DNA of 64,000 bases from Lachnospiraceae bacterium P6B14 (GTDB lineage Bacteria; Bacillota; Clostridia; Lachnospirales; Lachnospiraceae): assembly GCA_000687695.1 (NCBI GenBank), contig JHWZ01000005.1:62001-126000 (forward strand), in the 5' to 3' direction. Position numbers and translations under genes: made by a program. Shown piece by piece: positions 35,908-42,693 of this stretch. The notes beneath the pieces are model-generated. The model was not told where the DNA came from. It saw only the letters and a list, made by a program, of their open reading frames with translations, and searched no databases. How positions within the stretch are numbered: the stretch's first letter is position 1; the number at the start of each line of letters is the position of its first letter.

Positions 35908-37361
35908 TGAGTGAGAATGAATTAAATACGACAAATAATGACTCCGGAAACGGCACCGGAGGTAACGATAACGGAGGCTATGAGCGCGTATGCTATATGT
36001 GCCATCGCCCTGAGAGTAAGGTCGACAAGATGATCGTGATCCCGAACAATATCTGTATCTGTTCAGACTGCATGCAGAACACGCTTGACCAGATCTCGGC
36101 ATCGGGCTTTCCGGGTATGCAGGGACTCAGCCCACAGGACATCATGAACATCAGCGGGATGGGTATCGTGCCGCCCGATGAGTTCCAGATGAAGCATGCC
36201 GTAAAAAAGAAAAAGAAAAAGGAAGAGCCGAAGGAGTCGCCTGCACTTGATATCAAAAATCTCCCCGCACCGCACGTTATCAAGGGCAATCTTGATGAGT
36301 ATGTGGTCGGACAGGAGCACGCGAAAAAGGTTCTCGCGGTCGGCGTCTACAACCATTACAAGCGAGTTATGGCGGAGATCTCCGAAAACGAGGAGAGCGA
36401 TGACGATTCGACCGTGAAAAAGGGAGTTAAGCTCGACGGTATCGAGATCGAGAAGTCAAACATGCTGATGCTCGGACCGACAGGTAGCGGAAAGACGTTT
36501 ATGGTAAAGACCATGGCAAAGCTTTTGCAGGTACCGCTCGCGATCACGGACGCCACAGCGCTCACCGAGGCCGGATATATCGGTGATGACGTGGAGAGTG
36601 TGATCAGCAAGCTCCTTTCCAACGCAGGGAATGATGTCGAGCTCGCAGAGCGCGGGATCGTCTATATCGACGAGATAGACAAGATCGCAAAGAAGGCAAA
36701 TGCCCACAATCGCGATGTATCGGGTGAAGCCGTGCAGCAGGCACTCCTAAAGCTTTTGGAGGGCGCTGATATCGAGGTGCCTGTGGGTGCCACAAATAAA
36801 AATGCCATGGTACCGATGACCACGGTCAACACCAGCCATATCCTCTTCATCTGCGGGGGTGCATTCCCGGGACTTGAGGATATCATCAAGAAAAGGCTGT
36901 TAAGCAGCGGAACCATGGGCTTCGGCTCAGTCCTCAAAGATAAATATGATGAAGATAATGATATTTTTAGTAAGGTTGAGACAGAAGATATACGTGAGTT
37001 TGGACTGATTCCGGAGTTCATAGGAAGGTTACCGATCGTCTTTTCTCTGGCTGATCTTGATGAGGATATGCTCGTAAAGGTTCTCACTGAGCCGAGAAAC
37101 GCTATCGTCAAACAGTATCAGAAACTCCTCGAGATGGACGAGGTTAAGCTGACGTTCGAGGATGATGCGCTCAGAGAGGTGGCAAAAAAGGCTGTAGAGA
37201 AAAAGACGGGAGCGAGAGCGCTCCGCTCCATCATAGAGGACTTCATGATGGATATCATGTACGAAATTCCGAAGGATGATTCCATCGGAGAGGTCACGAT
37301 CACGAGGGATTACATCCTCGGAAAAGGTGCTCCACAGATAAGGATGCGCGGAAGCTATTGA
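35907..37361 (+). CDS. clpX: ATP-dependent Clp protease ATP-binding subunit
   Basis: A 484-residue AAA+ unfoldase that feeds substrates to ClpP. The N-terminal zinc domain has CYMCHRP and CICSDC. A flexible linker with a Lys-rich run follows. Walker A is GPTGSGKT, the pore loop is EAGYIGD, Walker B is VYIDEIDKI, and TMGFGS matches the IGF-type loop that docks on ClpP. A Glu/Asp-rich insert (SENEESDDDSTVKKG) makes it longer than E. coli ClpX. Its ATG overlaps the lacZ stop by one base, so the two are translationally coupled. clpP and tig are not adjacent, which is unusual. AGG-like GGAGGC lies just upstream inside lacZ. Confidence 0.96.
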   Translation: MSENELNTTNNDSGNGTGGNDNGGYERVCYMCHRPESKVDKMIVIPNNICICSDCMQNTLDQISASGFPGMQGLSPQDIMNISGMGIVPPDEFQMKHAVKKKKKKEEPKESPALDIKNLPAPHVIKGNLDEYVVGQEHAKKVLAVGVYNHYKRVMAEISENEESDDDSTVKKGVKLDGIEIEKSNMLMLGPTGSGKTFMVKTMAKLLQVPLAITDATALTEAGYIGDDVESVISKLLSNAGNDVELAERGIVYIDEIDKIAKKANAHNRDVSGEAVQQALLKLLEGADIEVPVGATNKNAMVPMTTVNTSHILFICGGAFPGLEDIIKKRLLSSGTMGFGSVLKDKYDEDNDIFSKVETEDIREFGLIPEFIGRLPIVFSLADLDEDMLVKVLTEPRNAIVKQYQKLLEMDEVKLTFEDDALREVAKKAVEKKTGARALRSIIEDFMMDIMYEIPKDDSIGEVTITRDYILGKGAPQIRMRGSY

Positions 37362-37386
37362 TTTTCACTAAAAGATATGATATAGT
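37358..37386 (+). promoter_or_regulatory. Promoter of the broken tRNA-Gln
   Basis: TTGATT (37358-37363), 17 bp, TATAGT (37381-37386), about 20 bp before the tRNA fragment. The -35 box overlaps the clpX stop codon. This is probably the original promoter of the tRNA locus. Confidence 0.6.
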
Positions 37387-37407
37387 GATGTAGTTTGTTA
37401 CAAACGT

Positions 37408-37568
37408 TGGCCCATCGCCAAGCGGTAAGGCACAGGACTTTGACTCCTGCACTCGTGGGTTCGGTCTCCGCTTTGCTCTTGGCTGCACAGCAGACAATGT
37501 CTGCATCGAACAGGATGTGCCAACTGTCAACTTCGTTGACAAGGCATTCCCTCGCCCCGCTGGCCCGG
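37408..37568 (+). pseudogene. tRNA-Gln copy broken in the T-loop
   Basis: 37407-37463 is identical over 57 bp to the intact tRNA-Gln at 42537 and covers acceptor 5' strand, D-arm, anticodon TTG and half of the T-loop. It then diverges at 37464. After 92 bases a tRNA-like 3' end appears (CCCGC TGG at 37556-37563, then CCCG), which would pair with the T-stem and, with one mismatch, with the acceptor stem. The 92-base insert has hairpins GCAGAC/GTCTGC (37490-37504) and TGTCAAC/GTTGACA (37525-37541). It cannot be a normal tRNA. It marks the left end of the island. Confidence 0.75.
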
Positions 37569-37680
37569 TTTTTCTTAAAAAAGTTCCGAAAAACCGTACA
37601 TTCTGAGGTTTTTTTACTTCATAATAGACTCTAAAAAAATGATAAAATTCTATGAAATTTAACAAAATCTGATGGCAAAT

Positions 37681-37715
37681 TGGGGTAAAATTGGGGTAAA
37701 ATGCCTGGGGTAAAA
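37681..37715 (+). repeat. Three TGGGGTAAAA direct repeats
   Basis: Exact 10-bp copies start at 37681, 37692 and 37706. Short direct repeats about 220 bp from an att-like tRNA end resemble arm-type binding sites of tyrosine integrases. That role is inference; no integrase gene is in the window. Confidence 0.7.
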
Positions 37716-37779
37716 CAATATATCAATTGACACATGTTGCTGCTCTGCCCAATCTCAAATAATCTAAAAGTGACATATT

Positions 37780-37849
37780 TCATTTCCGGAAATGATTGAA
37801 TATGAATTCCTGTTTTTCTCTTGACAATCCGTTTGATTAGGCGTAGAAT
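37780..37849 (+). promoter_or_regulatory. abiE promoter with upstream palindrome
   Basis: TTGACA (37821-37826), 17 bp, TAGAAT (37844-37849). Upstream lies a perfect 16-bp palindrome TCATTTCC/GGAAATGA (37780-37795). AbiEi antitoxins repress their own operon through inverted repeats, so the palindrome is a candidate operator. Confidence 0.65.
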
Positions 37850-37912
37850 ATTTACAACAACGGCAGTAATTCCGATTTGCTGCCGAAATGGTGAAACGAG
37901 GGGGTGGATGAT

Positions 37913-38629
37913 TTGAATAACGAGCCGATTCCCGACAAATCCATTTTTTCAAGAAACGACTATTACAAGATCCTGATTGATAAATATGGAATTAACTCAA
38001 GGGATGCCCTTTCATACGCGCTTCGCAGGGATTTGGCGGGTGGAATAATCGTACATGTGGGAAGAGATCAGTATTCGTATCCTCAGGGAAAAAGAGTTTA
38101 CTCCCACAACTACTCAGATGAAGCTGCGCGTATTGCGGAAGAAATCCACTCTCATTACGCCGAAGTAGATTATCAGATTTTTGAACTCACGCAGCTAAAT
38201 GCTTTTGTCAACCACCTGATTGCCCGGAATACCATTTTTGTCTCTGTGGAAAATGATGCAATAGATTATGTCTTTGAAACGCTAAGAAATATATACCCCG
38301 GGCAAACAATGATGAAACCGACTGTGGATGACTACTACAGGTATTTGGTAGATGATCAGATTGTTGTGGGTAGGCTTCCCTCCGAAACTCCAACAGGAAC
38401 TCCAGAACCGTGGATGAGCAAGCTTGAGAAGATTCTGGTGGATATATCCGTAGATAAATTGCTTTCCCGTATTGTTTCAGAAAGCGAATACGATTCCATA
38501 TTTCAGGAAGCGTTTGATCGATATATCCTAGATCTTAAAGCAATGCAGAGGTATTCCAACAGGAGGGGGGCATCTACAAAATTTCGATCGATATTTGATA
38601 AGCATTGCGGCATGATCTTGGAAGGATAA
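37913..38629 (+). CDS. AbiEi-like antitoxin of a type IV toxin-antitoxin pair
   Basis: A 238-residue protein placed directly before an AbiEii-type toxin gene. The N-terminus (SRNDYYKILIDKYGINSRDALSYALRRDLAGGIIVHVGRDQYSYP) looks like the winged-helix DNA-binding domain of such antitoxins. The rest (EEIHSHYAEVDYQIFELTQLNAFVNHL) is a nuclease-like core without an obvious active site. In AbiE systems this protein represses the operon and counteracts the toxin without binding it directly. TTG at 37913 is chosen since GAGGGGGTG precedes it; GTG at 37904 lies within that site. It is recognised partly by its neighbour. Confidence 0.72.
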   Translation: MNNEPIPDKSIFSRNDYYKILIDKYGINSRDALSYALRRDLAGGIIVHVGRDQYSYPQGKRVYSHNYSDEAARIAEEIHSHYAEVDYQIFELTQLNAFVNHLIARNTIFVSVENDAIDYVFETLRNIYPGQTMMKPTVDDYYRYLVDDQIVVGRLPSETPTGTPEPWMSKLEKILVDISVDKLLSRIVSESEYDSIFQEAFDRYILDLKAMQRYSNRRGASTKFRSIFDKHCGMILEG

Positions 38630-38631
38630 GT

Positions 38632-39684
38632 ATGATTTCAAAAGACAATTACGGTGCTGAGCACATTCGGCAGATACAAAATGATAACCACAGCGATCCG
38701 GCACTGATTGAAAGGACGCTTTTTGCGTTCGGATTGTTAGAGGCGCTGGCAAATGTCGGTCTGAATTTCATCTTCAAAGGCGGGACCAGCTTGATGCTTC
38801 TCCTCCCCAAACCAATGCGGTTGTCCACAGATATCGATATCGTCGTTGCTCCGGGAACAGATATCGATTCATATATCGAGAAAGCCAGAACAATCTTCCC
38901 TTTTAAGGATGGAGGAGAACAAGAACGTCGAAAAGGCGGCAACATCGAAAAACGACATTTCAAATTCATATATGACTCACCTGTGAGTTCCGATGACACA
39001 CTGTATATTCTGCTTGATATTCTGTTTGAAGAAGACAATTATGAACAGACCATTCAAACAGAAATCAAAAACGACCTTCTTCTCACGGAAGGCGAGAACT
39101 TATCCGTGAGGATTCCTTCGATCGATTGTGTCCTTGGAGATAAACTTACTGCGTTTGCGCCACATACAACGGGGATTCCGTTAGGAAATAAGAATCTTGA
39201 GGTGATGAAGCAATTCTTTGATGTGAGCTCTTTAATTGATGAATGCTCTGATTTTGAGAGCATTCGGAATACCTACAACAGGATTTCGAGTACTGAGATT
39301 TCCTATAGAGATATAAATATCACACCGAAGGATGCTCTGAAGGATTCCATCCGTTCTGCCATATGTATAGGCTCCAGAGGCGCATTGGCGCCGGAAGACT
39401 TTCTGCACTATCTGGATGGTTCCCGCAGAATCGTCCAGCACATTTTTTCTATGAGATTCAGTATGGAGGAGGCTGCCAAGATGGCGCCTAAGATAATTTA
39501 TATGGCTGCGTGTCTGCTTACTGACACTCCATTTCAGTCTATAGATAATCCGGCTGATTACAAGCAGGAATCGCTCGCGCAGAAGGATTTCCAGCTGCTA
39601 AAAAAGATACGTAAACCAAATCCTATGGGATATGCTTATCTTGTCAAAGCAGATCGTTTGTTGTCAGATTACGAAAAACCGTAA
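38632..39684 (+). CDS. AbiEii/AbiGii-family nucleotidyltransferase toxin
   Basis: A 350-residue nucleotidyltransferase. FIFKGGTSLMLLL and RLSTDIDIVV (about residues 47-75) give the family motif GG..L..N and the D-x-D metal site. VRIPSIDCVLGDKLTAFAP holds a conserved Asp/Lys segment of the family. Known AbiEii toxins add nucleotides, for example to tRNA, and stop growth during phage infection. AAGGATAAGT precedes the ATG, two bases after the antitoxin stop, so both are one operon. It sits within the tRNA-Gln island, as defence genes often do. Confidence 0.88.
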   Translation: MISKDNYGAEHIRQIQNDNHSDPALIERTLFAFGLLEALANVGLNFIFKGGTSLMLLLPKPMRLSTDIDIVVAPGTDIDSYIEKARTIFPFKDGGEQERRKGGNIEKRHFKFIYDSPVSSDDTLYILLDILFEEDNYEQTIQTEIKNDLLLTEGENLSVRIPSIDCVLGDKLTAFAPHTTGIPLGNKNLEVMKQFFDVSSLIDECSDFESIRNTYNRISSTEISYRDINITPKDALKDSIRSAICIGSRGALAPEDFLHYLDGSRRIVQHIFSMRFSMEEAAKMAPKIIYMAACLLTDTPFQSIDNPADYKQESLAQKDFQLLKKIRKPNPMGYAYLVKADRLLSDYEKP

Positions 39685-39753
39685 AACAGTCCCCATTCTT
39701 TATAGATCTATTAAATCCATATCTTCTCTTGTATGCACTTTCCTTATACAGTA

Positions 39754-39780
39754 AAAGCCTTGCTCCCGCAAGGCTTTTTT
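39754..39780. terminator. Bidirectional terminator
   Basis: AAAGCCTTGC (39754-39763) pairs perfectly with GCAAGGCTTT (39768-39777) around TCCC, followed by TTT on the plus strand and by T-rich sequence on the minus strand. It separates abiE from the converging transglutaminase gene. Confidence 0.88.
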
Positions 39781-39816
39781 GAATACCATTTTATCACTAA
39801 CCACATATGCCATCGA

Positions 39817-41100
39817 TTACTTTGTTACAAATGATCTTTTTCCGTTCTTTGCTATCTTACAATGCTTAATGAGTTCTCTCCCATTCTCGTCATATAAAAT
39901 GACCTCTTTAAGATTGTTGTATTTTTTACTTTTGCATTTAGGGTAGCTCTTTTGATCATATGCCCCATGTTCTGTTTTGTTTTTGAGAAAAATCCTCTGG
40001 GTCGAATCAATCTGATACCAATTCTTCCCTAATTTTACAAGGTTCCATGCATGTTCTTTTTTTGCACTAGAAACCCATTTGCAAGGGATTCCCAGTTTAT
40101 CCATAAAATACTTAAATGCCATGGCAAAATTACCACATATCCCTGTTCCTGTAGTTAGAATATATTTTGAAGTGTTATATCCTGAGGAATGAACAATACT
40201 TGCTACTTGTCTATAATCTAATGGATAGAAATGATTTAGGTTGATCCACCCATATATAGCTTCTATCTTTTCAAATCTTGTCATTCCATTTCTTATCACT
40301 TTATTTAGGACATATTTAGTCACATTCTTCGTTGTTCTCTTTTTGATGGTAACTACAGATGAATACTTCTTTCCATTCAATTTTGCCGTGACTGTCGCTT
40401 TACCCGGCCTCCCCATTCCAAGCAAGCCAACATCTTCACTAGATACATATAATACTTTCTTATTTGAGGATTTCCATTTTGGTTCTGCTGTTTCATTTAC
40501 CAAAAAGAAATGCTGATTGAAATAAGGATATCCTGTTGTTTTTTCCGGAATAATTCTTGATTCATTGCTTTCTGTAGCAATGTTCCCATAGTCAAATGCG
40601 TATTTCCAAGCGGCTGAGTTTCTTGGTGCTACCACCACAATATCTAGATCTGGAAATGCTTTTGGTTCTATTGTGCAGTCTCCGGATTCAAACTCCAAAC
40701 AGGTAATATACTTGGTATCAATAGTTACCCTACCCAGCTTTGGACTTTTTGCTGCTTTAGCCTTAATCAATCTGACAGATGACGGAATATAGAACTTCAT
40801 GTATTCCTTTTCCCCGAAGCTTTTTATCGTTGTAATTGTATCAGGTATTCTTACTTCATGGCTTGTTCCCGTATATCCAACCATAGTTGAAGGATCATCC
40901 TCGGCGCAAATTATACCGCTATCATCTTGTTGTCTGGCTATATCTTCAGATAAATCGTTATTCTCACTTACTGTCGCATATGCAATCATCTCATTTTTAT
41001 CGATGGACGCCGCCACAGATAAATCAGAATTAACAACTGCCACTAATACAAAAGCAACAGCCAGTATTGATTTCTCTTTTTTCAATAAATTGACAAACAT
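39817..41100 (-). CDS. Secreted LRR, Ig-like and transglutaminase-like protein
   Basis: A 427-residue exported protein. A signal peptide (LLKKEKSILAVAFVLVAVVNSDLSVAA) precedes BspA-type leucine-rich repeats (VRIPDTITTIKSF, FYIPSSVRLIKAKA). A BIG2-like Ig segment follows (WKSSNKKVLYVSSEDVGLLGMGRPGKATVTAKLNGKKY). The C-terminal transglutaminase-like domain has Cys in GTGICGNFAMAF, His in KEHAWNLVK and Asp in WYQIDST, the papain-like triad. It may act on cell-surface peptides. The start at 41100 follows a G-rich site; an in-frame ATG at 41115 lacks one. It lies 54 bp after the next gene on the same strand, so both are probably one operon. Low GC and the island position suggest transfer. Confidence 0.8.
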   Translation of the reverse strand: MFVNLLKKEKSILAVAFVLVAVVNSDLSVAASIDKNEMIAYATVSENNDLSEDIARQQDDSGIICAEDDPSTMVGYTGTSHEVRIPDTITTIKSFGEKEYMKFYIPSSVRLIKAKAAKSPKLGRVTIDTKYITCLEFESGDCTIEPKAFPDLDIVVVAPRNSAAWKYAFDYGNIATESNESRIIPEKTTGYPYFNQHFFLVNETAEPKWKSSNKKVLYVSSEDVGLLGMGRPGKATVTAKLNGKKYSSVVTIKKRTTKNVTKYVLNKVIRNGMTRFEKIEAIYGWINLNHFYPLDYRQVASIVHSSGYNTSKYILTTGTGICGNFAMAFKYFMDKLGIPCKWVSSAKKEHAWNLVKLGKNWYQIDSTQRIFLKNKTEHGAYDQKSYPKCKSKKYNNLKEVILYDENGRELIKHCKIAKNGKRSFVTK

Positions 41101-41154
41101 ATATCCCCCGATCATATTACTATCTATTCCTTTGCTGTTAACCTACATAAGAAA

Positions 41155-41955
41155 TCAAGATGCACTCTCTGAAGAAGGCAATCTCACATATGAGATTGTA
41201 TTTTTGCCTCTTTTATAGCAAGCCGTACTTCCCCACTTCCATGGTTTTTTAATCTCATTATCGTCGTCATCATAATCAGTATAATACCCGGAATCCCATC
41301 CTTCGTCCTTACTCAGGCCATCCTCATAAGAAGACCAGTCATTTCCATTATCATTATAGAAGCCGATTCCTACACAAGCATCTCCGTAATTTCTCGGATA
41401 GGTGACCGTAAAGGAATACGAAGCACTTTTTTTGTTTCTATACCAGTCTTTATAGGGTTTGACTTTATGCTTTAAAATCTGTTTTTTATAATACTTGATT
41501 TTTGTCTTCCCGTTCTGATTCACAACAACATTTTTATCATTTTCTATCTCAAGATTGTACCCGGTTGCATAATCAAAAACGGAGTATATTATTTGGGGTT
41601 CAATTGTTCCGTAACCATATCCCTTTACCGTCTTTTTTGTAAACTTCGGATTGTTTTTGAATTTGTATGACACATTGAATGTCACGGAATAATTGTCGCC
41701 GTCTTCAACAGGTTCTGTGCTTTCGACAGTATAGTTAATTTTTATGTTCTTTGCCTTGGTCAAGAATCCACCATAGCCTTTGGCTCCGTGCTTTAATTTT
41801 CCTGTTCCTGAAAACGTCTGCTTTTTTTCGAGTGTTATCTTGTTGTTTAAATATTTCAGCTTATCACCGTATGTTGCTGCGCTTGAAGGCTTTGACGGTG
41901 TGATAATACTGATGATTAAACATAGTGATAAAATAACAGATACAAATCGCTTCAT
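41155..41955 (-). CDS. Secreted protein of unknown function
   Basis: A 266-residue exported protein. A signal peptide (VSVILSLCLIISIITPSKPSSAA) is followed by a basic, Lys/Tyr-rich region and an acidic stretch with YTDYDDDDNEIKKP near the C-terminus. It has features of a beta-sandwich (NYSVTFNVSYKFKN, YSFTVTYPRNYG). I recognise no family. AGGAG precedes the ATG. A near-consensus promoter lies upstream. It is probably co-transcribed with the transglutaminase-like gene, so it may be a substrate or partner. Confidence 0.65.
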   Translation of the reverse strand: MKRFVSVILSLCLIISIITPSKPSSAATYGDKLKYLNNKITLEKKQTFSGTGKLKHGAKGYGGFLTKAKNIKINYTVESTEPVEDGDNYSVTFNVSYKFKNNPKFTKKTVKGYGYGTIEPQIIYSVFDYATGYNLEIENDKNVVVNQNGKTKIKYYKKQILKHKVKPYKDWYRNKKSASYSFTVTYPRNYGDACVGIGFYNDNGNDWSSYEDGLSKDEGWDSGYYTDYDDDDNEIKKPWKWGSTACYKRGKNTISYVRLPSSESAS

Positions 41956-42001
41956 CCTCTTTTTCTCCTAGAATTATGCATGATTAAAAGTTGCACATAT
42001 C

Positions 42002-42030
42002 ATTATATGTATATATGTATATATTGTCAA
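42002..42030 (-). promoter_or_regulatory. Consensus promoter of the secreted-protein operon
   Basis: On the minus strand TTGACA (complement of 42025-42030), 17 bp of alternating AT-rich sequence, TATAAT (complement of 42002-42007). Confidence 0.8.
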
Positions 42031-42220
42031 GGCTTTTCCGGAGGCTTTTCAACTGTCTCTTTCACCGTTTTCTCAAGTCCTTCTATCCTCACCTGATCAC
42101 TCACGCCGCCGTAGCATTTGGCGATGTCTTCGCCTGAGAGCTCGAAGCTGCCGCCGTTCTTTCTGGACGAGTGAAGGCGGGATACGGTGGTGTCGGCGTC
42201 CTTGTGAAGGAAGGTACGCG
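42027..42220 (-). pseudogene. 3' fragment of an unidentified gene
   Basis: About 62 minus-strand codons (HKDADTTVSRLH to EKPPEKP and a stop) have coding character and higher GC than the flanks. The upstream part of the frame runs antisense across the excisionase start and has no plausible start or ribosome binding site. I do not recognise the family. It looks like the tail of a mobile-element gene cut by a deletion. Confidence 0.4.
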
Positions 42221-42224
42221 GATT

Positions 42225-42241
42225 GTTCGACTTCGTCGAAC
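42225..42241. repeat. Hairpin GTTCGAC-TTC-GTCGAAC
   Basis: A perfect 7-bp stem with a TTC loop, 41 bp before the excisionase ATG. The left end of the island has a similar TTC-loop hairpin (37525-37541). It may be part of the recombination site or the end of the truncated gene. Confidence 0.6.
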
Positions 42242-42282
42242 ATCCTGATATACTCAAAGAAAAACGAAGGGGAGGGATGACT

Positions 42283-42528
42283 ATGAATGAAGTACCAATC
42301 TGGGAAAAGGCAGCGCTCACGATAGAGGAGGCATCAGCCTACAGTAGCATCGGTATCATGAAACTCCGTGAGCTGACGAAGGATTCCCGATGTCCTTTTG
42401 TGCTCCACGTGGGCCAGGGGAAGAGAATCATCAAACGTAAAGAGTTTATCGATTTCATTTCAAAAAAAACGAGAGATAGCGAAAAATCGTTGAAATTATG
42501 TTCCGTCTATGTTATAATGGCTCGGTAA
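42283..42528 (+). CDS. xis: Tn916-type excisionase
   Basis: An 81-residue small basic protein. VPIWEKAALTIEEASAYSSIGIMKLRELTKD and GKRIIKRKEFIDFIS match the Tn916 Xis family, which bends DNA at element ends and directs excision with a tyrosine integrase. The family is usually about 67 residues; the last 15 or so residues here run into the tRNA-Gln promoter and look unrelated to the family. The start at 42283 follows GGGGAGGG; ATG at 42277 is closer to it. An integrase gene normally follows, but here the tRNA follows directly, so the element cannot move by itself. Confidence 0.82.
   Translation: MNEVPIWEKAALTIEEASAYSSIGIMKLRELTKDSRCPFVLHVGQGKRIIKRKEFIDFISKKTRDSEKSLKLCSVYVIMAR
42490..42518 (+). 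promoter_or_regulatory. tRNA-Gln promoter inside the xis gene
   Basis: TTGAAA (42490-42495), 17 bp, TATAAT (42513-42518). It lies fully within the last codons of xis and 18 bp before the tRNA. The living tRNA therefore uses a promoter that belongs to the island. Confidence 0.8.
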
Positions 42529-42536
42529 TGTCATTT

Positions 42537-42608
42537 TGGCCCATCGCCAAGCGGTAAGGCACAGGACTTTGACTCCTGCACTCGTGGGTTCGAATCCCGC
42601 TGGGCCAG
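42537..42608 (+). tRNA. tRNA-Gln (TTG)
   Basis: 72 nt. The acceptor stem TGGCCCA pairs with TGGGCCA (42601-42607), with discriminator G. The anticodon loop CTTTGAC (42567-42573) gives anticodon TTG. The T-arm GTGGG-TTCGAAT-CCCGC is complete. CCA is not encoded. The first 57 bp are repeated at 37407-37463. Confidence 0.96.
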
Positions 42609-42624
42609 TGTATTATCAAAAGAA

Positions 42625-42666
42625 CAAGGCGCTAAACCTAATCGGTTTATGCGCCTTGCTTTTTTG
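42625..42666 (+). terminator. Terminator after tRNA-Gln
   Basis: CAAGGCGCTAAACC (42625-42638) pairs with GGTTTA and GCGCCTTG (42644-42658, one bulged T), then CTTTTTTG. Confidence 0.88.
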
Positions 42667-42693
42667 TTGAATATTCGTTTAGCTTGTTATTTG

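Larger units (their letters stand above)
37464..37903. other. Island left end, gene-free
   Basis: No gene is seen. The stretch holds the structured insert described for the broken tRNA, then AT-rich sequence with three direct TGGGGTAAAA repeats (37681, 37692, 37706), a palindrome and the abiE promoter. This is the expected layout of an element end next to its attachment site. Confidence 0.5.

Noticed and set aside
37408-37568. tmRNA or group I intron in the broken tRNA-Gln
   Set aside because: The insert is only 92 bases, sits in the T-loop, and has no tag frame or intron core.
42223-42282. Longer start for the excisionase
   Set aside because: The extra codons cover a hairpin, match nothing in the family, and a G-rich ribosome site lies just before 42283.
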